Positions 16,829 through 24,437 are shown, numbered from the stretch's first letter. The stretch is DNA of 24,437 bases from Prevotellaceae bacterium (GCA_031288885.1 JAITQP010000170.1:1-24437), one strand, 5' to 3'. Numbers and translations are program-made. The notes: a model not told the origin generated them from the sequence alone.

Positions 16829-18139
16829 ATGTGGATTACGAAAAAAAGGATTAGATTAAGTCTCGAAATTCTCATCCTGCTGATGGCAGGGTGCTCCGCG
16901 GAAATTGGAGGAGAATTGGTAGGAGTACAAGGTCGCGTTGCACAAAGCGAAGAGGTGCCGCCGTATGGGATGGTGCTCATTCCGCAGGGGACTTTTAACA
17001 TGGGCATGAATGATGAAGATTTTGTCTTTGCCATGAACGCCCCAATAAATTCTGTTTCGTTGAGCGCCTTTTGGATTGACCAAACCGAAATTACCAATAA
17101 CGAATACCGCCAGTTTGTGGCTTACGTTCTTGACTCCATTTCGCGCCGGCTGCTGGGCGATCAGTTTGAAGAATTTTTGATTACGGAAAACGCATTGGGC
17201 GAGCCCATTGACCCCCCTCTTGTCAACTGGGAGCCAAAGTATAGCAAGGACAATCCGGAGTATGCAAGCCTTCTCAACACGCTGTACTCTCCCGCCGTGT
17301 TGGGTCTGGGAGGAGGATTGAACGTGAGAAAGCTGGTGTACGAGTATGCGCGGATTGATAACGAAAAAGTATTAGGTAGAAAACATCCGCGGGATACGGT
17401 AGAGCTCATTATCAACGAATACGGAGATGTAGATCCCGCATCGTACATCGTAAGAGAAAAGACGGCAATTTACCCCGACACGCTGGTATGGCTGCGCGAT
17501 TTTGCCTACGCTTACAATGACCCCCTGATGCTTCGCTACTTTGACAACCCCTCTTTTGATGATTACCCTGTAGTAGGAGTAACGTGGAAGCAAGCCGCCG
17601 CCTTTTGCCATTGGCGCACCAAGTTAATGGAGGACTACTGCCGGAAAAACAGGCGACCCACTCCCCAAGAATACAGATTGCCAACCGAAGCGGAGTGGGA
17701 GTACGCCGCGCGAGGCGGACTTGAGGGAGGAAAATACCCGTGGGGTGGGCTATACACGTTTGATAAAACTGGTTGCTACCGGGCCAACTTCCTTCCGCAG
17801 CGCTCCAGACATGGCATTGACGGCGGAACAACCACGCTGCCGGTGGGCAGCTACCAACCTAACGACTTTGGGCTGTTTGATATGGCCGGAAACGTGGCCG
17901 AATGGACGGCCAACACTTATGATGAGCAATCGTACAACTTTGTGAGCAGCATCAACCCGAGCTATCGCTACAACGCGCAAAGCGGAGACCCGAAAGCCAT
18001 GAAGCGCAAAACGCTCAAAGGCGGCTCGTGGAAAGATATTGCCTACTTCTTGCAGTGCGGCGCTCGAACTTTTGAATACCAAGACACGGCAAAATCGTAC
18101 ATCGGGTTTAGGTGCGTCCGCTCGTACATCGGTAAGTAG
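16829..18139 (+). CDS. gldK: T9SS ring lipoprotein GldK/PorK
   Basis: A 436-residue outer-membrane lipoprotein that forms, with GldN, the large periplasmic ring of the type IX secretion system. It has a lipoprotein signal with lipobox LMAGC (Cys22). The mature part is a formylglycine-generating-enzyme (SUMF1) fold: MVLIPQGTFNMG, FWIDQTEITNNEYRQFV, YPVVGVTWKQAAAFCHWRT, RLPTEAEWEYAARGG, FGLFDMAGNVAEWTANTYD, and SYIGFRCVRS at the end. GldK proteins use this fold structurally rather than as an enzyme. Length is typical. It lies 13 bp after porP and 68 bp before gldL. Confidence 0.95.
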   Translation: MWITKKRIRLSLEILILLMAGCSAEIGGELVGVQGRVAQSEEVPPYGMVLIPQGTFNMGMNDEDFVFAMNAPINSVSLSAFWIDQTEITNNEYRQFVAYVLDSISRRLLGDQFEEFLITENALGEPIDPPLVNWEPKYSKDNPEYASLLNTLYSPAVLGLGGGLNVRKLVYEYARIDNEKVLGRKHPRDTVELIINEYGDVDPASYIVREKTAIYPDTLVWLRDFAYAYNDPLMLRYFDNPSFDDYPVVGVTWKQAAAFCHWRTKLMEDYCRKNRRPTPQEYRLPTEAEWEYAARGGLEGGKYPWGGLYTFDKTGCYRANFLPQRSRHGIDGGTTTLPVGSYQPNDFGLFDMAGNVAEWTANTYDEQSYNFVSSINPSYRYNAQSGDPKAMKRKTLKGGSWKDIAYFLQCGARTFEYQDTAKSYIGFRCVRSYIGK

Positions 18140-18207
18140 CTTCCTTGAGCGTGCGACAAGGTTTTGTAGTGTGTTGTGACTTATAATCTAAATTCAGAAA
18201 ATCAGAG

Positions 18208-19479
18208 ATGGCTAATTTTACGGAAAGCAGAGGCTGGAAATTGTTTATGGGCAAGCTTTACGGCTTGGGAGCAGCGGTAGTTATTGTTGGAGCATTGTTT
18301 AAGCTTGAGCACTTTCCCGGAGCAAGTATTATGCTTATTGTGGGAATGAGCGTGGAGGCTTTTATCTTTATTTGCTCGGCCTTTGAGCCGCTTCCCCATC
18401 CAGAACCTCGCTGGGAGTTAGTTTACCCCGAGCTGGCAGGCGGTGAGGCTCATGCGGAAGCGCCAAGGGAAACCCGAAAAAAGAAAATAAGTATAGAAAA
18501 CGTTGAGATTGCAACCGTAGCCACAGGATCAAACGGAACAAAATCGGGAACGGCAATAACCGGCGGCGGTAAAGTTGGTGACGCTGTCGCCCTTTCAGCC
18601 ATCGGCAATATTGACTTAAGCAAAATAAACGTCGAGAAGATAACGTCGGGGTTGAACAAGCTGGGGGAAACAGCCGGAAAGCTTACCGGCCTATCGGACA
18701 CCATGGTTGCGGCAAATACGCTCTCCGAAAAAATGCACCACGCTTCGCTTACCGTGGCCAACTTTTCGCAATCGTACGAAAACTCTGCAGTTTCCCTGTC
18801 GGAGTCAATGCACGCCTTGTCAGACAGCTACCATGGCTCGGCAGGGTTGGTAAGCACATCGGTTAAGCAGATGAGCGACGATGTAACCAAGGCAAGTAGG
18901 CAGGTGAACGACATAGTGGGCGGAGCAGCAGGTGATTTTGCTAAGGCCATGAGCGAATCGGGCAAACAAATAGTGGACGAGGCAGGCAAGACAAGCAAGC
19001 AAATGGTCTCCGCAATAGTTGGCGCAACGGAAGATGCTGTCAAGTTCATTACCAACTCCGGCAAGTCTGTAAACGACGACGTGAACAAGGCGGGTAAGCA
19101 AATGGCTGACGTGATAGGCAGCGCTACCGAAACATTTGCGGCTACATTTACGATTATTGACCGGCATTTAAAGGATAGCTTGAACAACATAAATCAGGGC
19201 AACAATACCTACAACAAGCAGGTGGAGGCGCTGAACAAAAATATGTCCGCCCTTAATACCGTATACGAGCTGCAGGCGCAGGAAACCGGCAAGTATCACA
19301 AAAACTCGTCCGTTATGGGGCAGCACCTCGAAAAATTGGTGGTAGAGCTAAACCGGTCGGTTGAGGAAAACAGAAACTTTAGCCGGGAAATTACGCAGCT
19401 CAATAAAAATATTATAGCGCTCAACGGAATTTATGGCAGCATGCTGTCGGCGGTAGAGCTGACAACCGGGAAAAAGTAG
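18208..19479 (+). CDS. gldL: T9SS inner-membrane motor protein GldL/PorL, with extended repeat region
   Basis: A 423-residue protein. Residues 1-60 show the signature two-helix part: GWKLFMGKLYGLGAAVVIVGALFKLEHFPGA, then MLIVGMSVEAFIFICSAFEP with the buried Glu51 that couples proton flow to rotation in GldLM motors. The remaining roughly 360 residues are cytoplasmic, helical and Ser/Asp/Lys-rich, ending in a conserved-looking coiled coil (NRSVEENRNFSREITQLNKNIIALNGIYGSML). The cytoplasmic part is much longer than that of Flavobacterium GldL (about 215 residues) and longer than PorL (about 310 from memory). Part of the excess is three 33-residue tandem repeats at residues 218-316. It energises secretion by the ring complex together with GldM. 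Confidence 0.94.
   Translation: MANFTESRGWKLFMGKLYGLGAAVVIVGALFKLEHFPGASIMLIVGMSVEAFIFICSAFEPLPHPEPRWELVYPELAGGEAHAEAPRETRKKKISIENVEIATVATGSNGTKSGTAITGGGKVGDAVALSAIGNIDLSKINVEKITSGLNKLGETAGKLTGLSDTMVAANTLSEKMHHASLTVANFSQSYENSAVSLSESMHALSDSYHGSAGLVSTSVKQMSDDVTKASRQVNDIVGGAAGDFAKAMSESGKQIVDEAGKTSKQMVSAIVGATEDAVKFITNSGKSVNDDVNKAGKQMADVIGSATETFAATFTIIDRHLKDSLNNINQGNNTYNKQVEALNKNMSALNTVYELQAQETGKYHKNSSVMGQHLEKLVVELNRSVEENRNFSREITQLNKNIIALNGIYGSMLSAVELTTGKK
18859..19155 (+). repeat. Three 99-bp in-frame tandem repeats inside gldL
   Basis: Units 18859-18957, 18958-19056 and 19057-19155 encode 33 residues each on the pattern S-[VG]-K-x-[MIV]-x-D-[DE]-[VA]-x-K-[AT]-[SG]-[RK]-Q, followed by a [IV]-G-x-A region. 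The DNA has diverged, so the duplication is old. The motif is helical and amphipathic. Confidence 0.8.
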
Positions 19480-19531
19480 CTGTCCAAAGCCAAGAAAACA
19501 GAGTCAAACGGAAATTTTAGGAATTTAAAGC

Positions 19532-21076
19532 ATGTCCGGAGGAGGCAAAGAAACACCAAGGCAAAAGATGATAGGCATGATGTATTTAGTGCTTACAGCA
19601 ATGTTAGCGCTTAATGTGTCGGCAGAAGTATTGAATGCTTTTGGGCTTTTTGAGAGTGGGTTATCGCAAACGGCAAGGGTTTTCAGCGAGAAAAACGATG
19701 TGACCGAGCGCGTATTCCGTGTGGCCAACACGGAGAACAAGGAGCGCGTAGGCCCTTGGCTCGCCAAATCGCTTGATGTGCGCGAAAAATCGAAGCAGCT
19801 GATTGACTACATAGAATCGCTGAAGCGGGAGCTGGTGCTATTAGCCGACGGGCCCGAGGCGCCGGCAGTAGAAAACGGGAGAATTGTGGGGGAGCTTATT
19901 GTTAACCGTTCCAGCACCGAGCCGAGCAGCAACCTGATGGTGCGCCAGCAAAAAGGGCTGGAGCTGAAAAACAAGCTGGGAGAGCACAGCGCTCACCTGC
20001 TGTCGATGCTAAACCCCGATGCAACAGGGCTAATTGACAACATTAGCAAGATGCTCGAAACCAAAGGTATTAAATCAAAAGATGGAGGTAGCGAAAAGCC
20101 GTGGGAGATAGGAACATTTACCGACTTGCCCGTAATTGCCGCCGTGCCCCTGCTCACCAAAATGCAGGTGGACATTCTTACCTGCGAAGCCGACATGATG
20201 TCCTACTTCTTGGCGCAGACGGATGTAGGAACGGTAAAAATCGACAACTTTGACCCCGTAGTGCAGTCGGTATCGGACTACGTGATACGCGGGGGAAGAT
20301 TTGAGGCGCAAATATTTTTGGCGGCGTCCGACAGAACGCTACAGCCGGATGTGCAGGTAAACGGGCAAAAGCTGCGCACGGTTGAAGGCAAAGCGCGCTA
20401 CGAGACGTCGGCAAATAACATCGGAGAGCAAACGCTAAAAGGCTCCATTACGCTTAATGGAAAATCTTACCCGTTTACCTACCACTACACGGTGGCAGAG
20501 CCAAACGTGGTGGTATCGCCCTCAAAAATGAACGTGCTGTACCGCGGGGTGCTCAACCCCATTGACGTGTCGGCGGCAGGTATCCCCGATAACAAGGTGC
20601 AGATTAGCGTAAGCAACGGCGTCTTGAGCCGGGAGGACAAGCAGTACATGATAAACCCGGGCGACGGCGCAAACTGCGAGGTGAGCGTTGTAGCCGAAAT
20701 AAACGGCGAAAAGCGCAGCATGGGCAAAAAAATATTCCGCGTAAAGAGCGTGCCCAAGCCGGTACCCGAAATGGACGGTATTCAGGGGAAAACGGCAACG
20801 CGGCAGCAGGTGCTATCGTCGCAAGGTATCCGCGCCATTATGCCGCAGGATTTCGATTTTGACCTGAAGTTTACAATAAAGTCCTTTATGATATTTGCCC
20901 CCGTTGACGGCTATGTGATGGAGGAAGCATCAAATAACCAAATGTTTACCGACAAGCAAAGGCAAATAATGAAAAGGCTGCAAAGCGGTCAGCGCTTGAG
21001 CATTACAGACATTAAGGCGGCAGGGCCTGACGGAAGAGTAGTTGACCTGCAAGATTTGAGCATAAAAATAAGATAG
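19532..21076 (+). CDS. gldM: T9SS motor protein GldM/PorM
   Basis: A 514-residue protein, the usual length. It begins with the conserved ETPRQKMIGMMYLVLTAMLA, where one membrane helix (about residues 15-35) pairs with GldL, then a long periplasmic part with helical and then Ig-like beta domains (VVVSPSKMNVLYRGVLNPIDVSAAGI is the D3-type signature). It transmits the proton-driven motion of the GldLM inner-membrane motor across the periplasm to the GldKN ring. It starts 52 bp after gldL and is followed by gldN. Confidence 0.95.
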   Translation: MSGGGKETPRQKMIGMMYLVLTAMLALNVSAEVLNAFGLFESGLSQTARVFSEKNDVTERVFRVANTENKERVGPWLAKSLDVREKSKQLIDYIESLKRELVLLADGPEAPAVENGRIVGELIVNRSSTEPSSNLMVRQQKGLELKNKLGEHSAHLLSMLNPDATGLIDNISKMLETKGIKSKDGGSEKPWEIGTFTDLPVIAAVPLLTKMQVDILTCEADMMSYFLAQTDVGTVKIDNFDPVVQSVSDYVIRGGRFEAQIFLAASDRTLQPDVQVNGQKLRTVEGKARYETSANNIGEQTLKGSITLNGKSYPFTYHYTVAEPNVVVSPSKMNVLYRGVLNPIDVSAAGIPDNKVQISVSNGVLSREDKQYMINPGDGANCEVSVVAEINGEKRSMGKKIFRVKSVPKPVPEMDGIQGKTATRQQVLSSQGIRAIMPQDFDFDLKFTIKSFMIFAPVDGYVMEEASNNQMFTDKQRQIMKRLQSGQRLSITDIKAAGPDGRVVDLQDLSIKIR

Positions 21077-21132
21077 TTAGATTAGATATTAGAGGCAGCA
21101 TTTTGCTGCCGCGCTTTAAAACAGAAATATTC

Positions 21133-22080
21133 ATGAAAAAAATAATTTTTTTGACCGTAGCCGCAGTGACGCTACTTGTCGCAAATGTTACCAAAGCGCC
21201 TGCCCAAAATTCGGCTACCGCCGCAAATACAGCAGCAGCGCCTGCCCAAAATTCGGGTGGCGGCCCTAAAAAAAGTTTAGCGGCGGATGGATTATTCAAA
21301 AGGCAAGTCATTACCACGCGCGACCCAATGGTTTACCCCTACATTCGCGAAGAAGACATTATCTGGTCAAAGCGCATTTGGCGCACCGTAGACTTGCGGG
21401 AAAAGATGAACTTTTCGCTATACTACCCAACAAAAGAAATGGCGCTACGCCGCAGCTTAGTGCAAACGCTTGTGGACGCCATACGCAGCGGTGAAATCCG
21501 TGCGTTCGACCCCGCAGACGGCGACGAATTTACAATGCTGCTTTCGCCCGAGGATTTGAGCTCGCGCTTTGACGCGGTGGATAAGAAAGAGCGCAGGTCT
21601 AAAATGGATGGGTCGGGCGACACCACCATTATTATCCCCGGCGAGTACAACTGGGACGAAGTGCGCGAGCTGCTCATTAAGGAGGACTGGTTTTTTGACA
21701 AGCACTACTCTAAAATGATGGTGCGCATAGTGGGAATTTGCCCCATAAAGGTGTATAAAAAGCAGCTGAATACCGGCAACGAAGAGGACGAGGCAGACGG
21801 CGAAACGCAAAAAAAGCAGCTGTTTTGGGTAAACTACGACGAGGTGCGCAAAGTACTGGCGCGAATGCCCGCCTACATACCCAACAACGACGCTACCGTC
21901 GTGTCCTACGATGATATATTTAACAGGCGGCGCTTTACCTCATACATTACCAAGGAATCCAACCCCTACAACGATCGCCCCATCTCAGATTACATTTCAA
22001 ATGGGTATGAATCGTTGATGGAATCGGAAAGGATAAAAAACGCCATCTTTACCTTTGAGCACGATTTGTGGGAATACTAA
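21133..22080 (+). CDS. gldN: T9SS ring protein GldN/PorN
   Basis: A 315-residue periplasmic protein from the ATG at 21133, chosen because it gives a clean signal peptide (MKKIIFLTVAAVTLLVANVTKAPAQ); a start at 21103 would add ten residues in front of it. The mature protein carries the family segments ITTRDPMVYPYIREEDIIWSKRIWR and VDLREKMNFSLYYP near the start and DWFFDKHYSKMMVRIVGICPIK in the middle, and ends with FEHDLWEY. GldN binds GldK in the outer-membrane ring. The linker after the signal peptide contains a short duplication (SAPAQNSG-like, 20 bp identical at 21195-21214 and 21237-21256). It is the last gene of the cluster. Confidence 0.94.
   Translation: MKKIIFLTVAAVTLLVANVTKAPAQNSATAANTAAAPAQNSGGGPKKSLAADGLFKRQVITTRDPMVYPYIREEDIIWSKRIWRTVDLREKMNFSLYYPTKEMALRRSLVQTLVDAIRSGEIRAFDPADGDEFTMLLSPEDLSSRFDAVDKKERRSKMDGSGDTTIIIPGEYNWDEVRELLIKEDWFFDKHYSKMMVRIVGICPIKVYKKQLNTGNEEDEADGETQKKQLFWVNYDEVRKVLARMPAYIPNNDATVVSYDDIFNRRRFTSYITKESNPYNDRPISDYISNGYESLMESERIKNAIFTFEHDLWEY
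21195..21256 (+). repeat. Short direct duplication in the gldN linker
   Basis: AGCGCCTGCCCAAAATTCGG occurs at 21195-21214 and 21237-21256, 42 bp (14 codons) apart and in frame, encoding an Ala-Pro-Ala-Gln-Asn-Ser linker twice. The identical DNA suggests a recent slippage or duplication. Confidence 0.75.
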
Positions 22081-22114
22081 GCTATTCCCCACGTGCTTAC
22101 TACATTTTCCACCT

Positions 22115-23053
22115 TCAATTTCCCTGTGCGGCGATGTTGGTAAAATCTTTCCACCCATTTGCGCTTTTGTAGGCTGACGTTGCGCTTTCCGGTACCAGCA
22201 GCGTGCAGAAGTCCGCGTTAACGCCGGCAAATACGCTGTCGCTAATGCGCTGCGGCGTAGCCCTCAGGTTAACAACCAAGCTCAGGCTGCGGCAATCCTC
22301 AAAAGCCCCGCTGCCTATACTTACCACCGAGCTGGGAATGCTCAGCCGCGTCAGGCCGCTGCAGGCGTAAAAAGCCCACTCACCTATGCTTGTCACCGAG
22401 CTGGGAATGCTCACCCGCCGTAGGCCGCTGCAACCCGAAAACGCCACGTTGCCGATGCTCGTTATTGAGTTAGGAATGTCAACCTGCGTCAAGCTGCGAC
22501 ACCCAAAAAACGTTCCGCTGCTAATACTCGTCACCGACTGGGGAATATTTACCTGCGCCAAGCTGCTGCAACCCGAAAACGCCCCATCGCCTATGCTCGT
22601 TACCGAGTTAGGAATATTCACGGAGGTTAAGTTTCTGCATGAGGCAAAAACCCAGTAGCCAATGCTTACGACCGAGCTGGGGATACTCACCGAAGTCAGG
22701 CCGCTGCAGTGGGCAAAGGCAAAATTACCGATGCTCGCCACCGAGCTGGGAATATTCACCGAAGTCAAGCCGCTACAGTGGGCAAACGCTGCAAAACCGA
22801 TGCGCGTTACCCCCTCCTCTATGGTCAGCGTTTTGATGCTACTCCCATAGGGATACCACGGCGCGTCGCCCCCATCGTAGTAGTCCTCCATGGCGCCGCT
22901 ACCGCTGATAGTCAGGGTGTAGCCGAGGGGAATTCCGGAGAGCGTCCACGAGCAGTAGCCCGTTGCGCCGGAGTCAACGGTTTGGGCGTACGCGGCGCCT
23001 GCAGCAAGTAGATGCCCGCCAAGCAGCAAGAAAAGAAGCGCTTTCATTTTCAT
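22115..23053 (-). CDS. Secreted BspA-type leucine-rich repeat protein (LRR_5)
   Basis: About 312 residues from the ATG at 23053, chosen because MKMKALLFLLLGGHLLAAGAAYAQ is a good signal peptide; the longer frame from 23209 adds 52 residues without a signal. After a short beta-like segment come about eight 23-residue repeats of the form SGLTSVNIPSSVTSIGxxAFxxC, the Treponema/BspA LRR. Such proteins are surface or secreted adhesins. The usual T9SS C-terminal sorting domain is absent: it ends shortly after a cap (SATSAYKSANGWKDFTNIAAQGN). It may be secreted by another route, stay periplasmic, or be a truncated version of a larger protein. It is convergent with gldN, 34 bp apart. The near-identical 69-bp DNA units make copy-number change likely. 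Confidence 0.88.
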   Translation of the reverse strand: MKMKALLFLLLGGHLLAAGAAYAQTVDSGATGYCSWTLSGIPLGYTLTISGSGAMEDYYDGGDAPWYPYGSSIKTLTIEEGVTRIGFAAFAHCSGLTSVNIPSSVASIGNFAFAHCSGLTSVSIPSSVVSIGYWVFASCRNLTSVNIPNSVTSIGDGAFSGCSSLAQVNIPQSVTSISSGTFFGCRSLTQVDIPNSITSIGNVAFSGCSGLRRVSIPSSVTSIGEWAFYACSGLTRLSIPSSVVSIGSGAFEDCRSLSLVVNLRATPQRISDSVFAGVNADFCTLLVPESATSAYKSANGWKDFTNIAAQGN

Positions 23054-23231
23054 AGCATGAATTCTGTTTAAATGGAATACGTATAGGGGTCTAAGAAAGA
23101 GCAATAAAAGGCCAAACGCCACGTGAAACTCCGGACGATAAGAATATTTAGCTGAAGTTCCGCATCGTTTTCTCCACAAAACCTTGTGAAGAGAGCATAA
23201 ATGTAACATACTAATAATCAGATAGTTGTTA

Positions 23232-23244
23232 GGGGGGGGGGGGG
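23232..23244. repeat. Homopolymer of 13 G (C on the LRR-gene strand)
   Basis: A run of 13 Gs on the plus strand lies about 180 bp upstream of the LRR gene start and about 110 bp downstream of its predicted promoter, hence inside its long leader. Such tracts slip during replication. It may also be a sequencing-length artefact. Confidence 0.9.
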
Positions 23245-23355
23245 TAAAACGTAAATTTACGCAAAAATAAGGCGCTATCGGTAGTAGAGCCGCGCACAGG
23301 GGTAGTAGTAAGAAGTATGTAAACGTTCATTTTGACATTTCAAGTTTTATACCAG

Positions 23356-23387
23356 CAAAGATAAATAGTTTTCCATAAAAAGCAAAA
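23356..23387 (-). promoter_or_regulatory. Promoter of the LRR protein gene
   Basis: On the minus strand TTTTG (23387-23383), a 19-bp spacer and TATCTTTG (23363-23356), both perfect matches. Predicted start near 23350 gives a leader of about 300 nt that includes the homopolymer tract. Confidence 0.6.
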
Positions 23388-23640
23388 GGGAAAGATTAAA
23401 AGAATTCGAAATTACGCATTATATAACGCTACACCGCGGCGTAGGGTGGGGTGGTTTTATGCGCCGCTATTGCGAGCGGAGTTTGGCGTAGCCAACCCTG
23501 CGTGCAGCAAAGCTCAGTGGGAGCAGCTCCAAAATCTTCGTAAATTTCTTCACTATAGCCAATTTTGGTGGGGGCACATCAGAATGCAGCTCATCCATCC
23601 GTACCCGGCGCAACATTTTTTGTGCTCTTAAGGCAATGAT
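23388..23640. other. Region without a supported gene
   Basis: About 250 bp between the LRR promoter and the tandem repeats. Short open frames occur (61 codons rightward at 23446-23631; a leftward one of 43 codons ending VGYAKLRSQ), but neither has recognisable similarity, a promoter or a domain. It could be decayed or repeat-derived DNA. Confidence 0.5.
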
Positions 23641-23666
23641 ATATTGAAAATTACTATCTTTTTGGA

Positions 23667-23716
23667 CAAATTGTAAGTCGGACTTTCAAATTGTAAGTCG
23701 GACTTTCAAATTGTCC
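23667..23716 (+). repeat. 20-bp tandem repeat in front of the ATPase pseudogene
   Basis: The unit CAAATTGTAAGTCGGACTTT occurs at 23667-23686 and 23687-23706, followed by a half unit ending CAAATTGTCC (23707-23716). The whole is bounded by GGACAAATTG and its near complement. It ends 5 bp before the start codon at 23722, so it covers the promoter and leader region and may be an operator array. Confidence 0.85.
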
Positions 23717-23721
23717 AATAT

Positions 23722-23874
23722 ATGAATAAAGAATTTATACACAGGGATATAGAGGGTGAAATTAGGCGCTTAAAGGCATATTTTCCCGTTATTGTGATAA
23801 CAGTACCTCGTCAGTCGGGTAAAACCACATTGAGCAAAAACCTGTTCGGAAAGTACCATTGTATTGATATATAG
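23722..23874 (+). pseudogene. 5' fragment of an AAA ATPase/DUF4143 gene
   Basis: An ATG-started frame of 50 codons reads MNKEFIHRDIEGEIRRLKAY, then a Walker A region VPRQSGKTTLSK (Gly of the usual GPRQSGKTT replaced by Val), then FGKYHCIDI and a stop. This is the start of the same family as the intact gene at 66-1250, cut off after the P-loop. No continuation in any frame is seen after 23874, where dispersed repeats begin, so the remainder was deleted rather than frameshifted. Confidence 0.75.
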
Positions 23875-23910
23875 ATTTCTGTAGAAAATTAATTAACAGA
23901 AAAGAGGTGC

Positions 23911-24057
23911 GCTACGCTCCGGTTCCTCGCTTCGCTCGGAATGACGGTCGGTAGGGGGGGTGAAAAAGGGGACGCGAAGCGTGCGGCAACGGCTGTGTGC
24001 GAGGAGGTTCCTCCGCTCCGCGCGCTCGTTCCTCGCGCGCGTCGGTCGGAATGACGG
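23911..24057. repeat. Two copies of a dispersed GGAATGACG-type repeat
   Basis: Related segments at about 23911-23947 and 24017-24057 share the order CGCTCC..GTTCCTCGC...CGGAATGACGG. On the minus strand this translates as HSERSEE-like peptides, which I know as spurious ORFs from a short dispersed repeat in many bacterial genomes. Reverse frames here (23893-24084, 23912-24127) are such artefacts and not genes. Confidence 0.65.
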
Positions 24058-24085
24058 CAGGGAATGGGCGCAGGTGGTATGCAAA

Positions 24086-24110
24086 AAGGGCGGGTTTGAA
24101 ACCCGCCCTT
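24086..24110. repeat. Perfect 12-bp inverted repeat with one central base
   Basis: AAGGGCGGGTTT (24086-24097), G, AAACCCGCCCTT (24099-24110). It lies 19 bp beyond the stop codon of the leftward GH97 gene and has A-runs on its left (24083-24087), so leftward transcripts would meet a hairpin followed by Ts and could terminate here. The sequence also looks like a common dispersed palindrome whose frames read GFETRPY. Confidence 0.75.
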
Positions 24111-24128
24111 ACAATGTGACTTTTCATC

Positions 24129-24437
24129 TCACTTTTTCACAATCTTCATAGCATATCCCCCGCCCGACGCAATGTTTACGGCAATTTTTTTGTCGGCGGG
24201 AATGGGGATGCTTTCTTTGGCGTAGTCGCGCGCGGCGCGGTTGGCGTTTACGCCGTCGCGGAAGATTTCGGCGGTAAACGAGCCTTCGCCAAGGAAGGAG
24301 AGATCTACCTCTACGCTACGCGCGCTCCAGCCCGCCATGCCGCCCACGTACCACACGTCAGCCTTGCGGCGGGCAACGGCGATGTACTCCCCTACTGCCC
24401 CGCCAATGACTTTCGTTTCGTCCCACACGGTGGGGAC
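24129..24437 (-). CDS. C-terminal part of a GH97 alpha-glucosidase/alpha-galactosidase-like protein (partial)
   Basis: The frame stays open to the window edge, so only the last 102 residues or so are visible. TVWDETKVIGGAVGEYIAVA followed by RRKADVWYVGGMAGW, LSFLGEGSFTAEIFRDGVNA and ASGGGYAMKIVKK match the C-terminal beta-sandwich of family 97 glycoside hydrolases (SusB-type), periplasmic enzymes that remove terminal glucose or galactose from oligosaccharides. Catalytic residues lie in the missing part. A hairpin follows the stop codon at 24086-24110. GH97 enzymes are typical of glycan-degrading Bacteroidota. Confidence 0.88.
   Translation of the reverse strand, partial: VPTVWDETKVIGGAVGEYIAVARRKADVWYVGGMAGWSARSVEVDLSFLGEGSFTAEIFRDGVNANRAARDYAKESIPIPADKKIAVNIASGGGYAMKIVKK

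Noticed and set aside
22386..22850. Rightward frames opposite the LRR gene with repeated motifs
   Set aside because: Their repetitiveness only mirrors the LRR units of the leftward gene, which has a signal peptide and promoter.
23667..23716. A CRISPR mini-array
   Set aside because: The 20-bp units are directly tandem with no spacers and do not resemble the tracrRNA anti-repeat complement.
23893..24127. Two leftward frames of 63 and 71 codons
   Set aside because: They translate the dispersed GGAATGACG repeat and its palindrome; such peptides are known annotation artefacts.

Overview
The window comes from a bacterium of the Bacteroidota, most likely a member of the Bacteroidales. Evidence: a complete type IX secretion/gliding core cluster (porP-gldK-gldL-gldM-gldN), the order ftsX-DUF3098-uppP, a BspA-type leucine-rich repeat protein, a GH97 glycosidase end, and promoters of the Bacteroidota form (TTG or TTTG, 19-20 bp, TAnnTTTG). 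It looks like chromosome with one CRISPR-Cas island and some repeat-rich accessory DNA at the right end.

Layout. 1-1310: a leftward AAA ATPase/DUF4143 gene. 1364-3518: rightward ftsX, a DUF3098 protein and uppP (cell division and undecaprenyl phosphate recycling). 3548-4933: leftward SUI1-like factor and asd. 5167-6060: a rightward Rpn/PD-(D/E)XK nuclease. 6131-7885: leftward efp-lpxB. 8042-14405: type II-C CRISPR-Cas, with a leftward tracrRNA, then rightward cas9 (1515 aa), a 393-bp AT-rich gap, cas1 and cas2. No CRISPR array is present. 14435-15580: an arginase-fold protein with degenerate metal sites. 15683-22080: the T9SS cluster under a good promoter. 22115-23387: a leftward secreted LRR protein with a long leader containing a 13-base homopolymer. 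23640-24128: a broken ATPase gene behind tandem repeats, then dispersed repeats. 24129-24437: the C-terminal end of a GH97 alpha-glucosidase-like gene that runs off the window.

The most interesting signal is in the gap between cas9 and cas1. The leftward strand carries a lone half repeat that pairs perfectly with the tracrRNA anti-repeat. Directly abutting it is a roughly 22-nt guide-like sequence, whose repeat-proximal 11 nt are identical to a site about 130 bp upstream of cas1 (the rest matches with a short gap). This is the layout of a crRNA-like RNA that could direct Cas9 to its own cas locus, in a locus with no array of its own. It is inferred from sequence only; an inverted-repeat element is the main alternative.

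The cas genes are also a mosaic: cas9 is clearly more AT-rich than cas1/cas2 and the flanking genes. Positions, motifs and pairings were read by eye; no database search or folding program was used.
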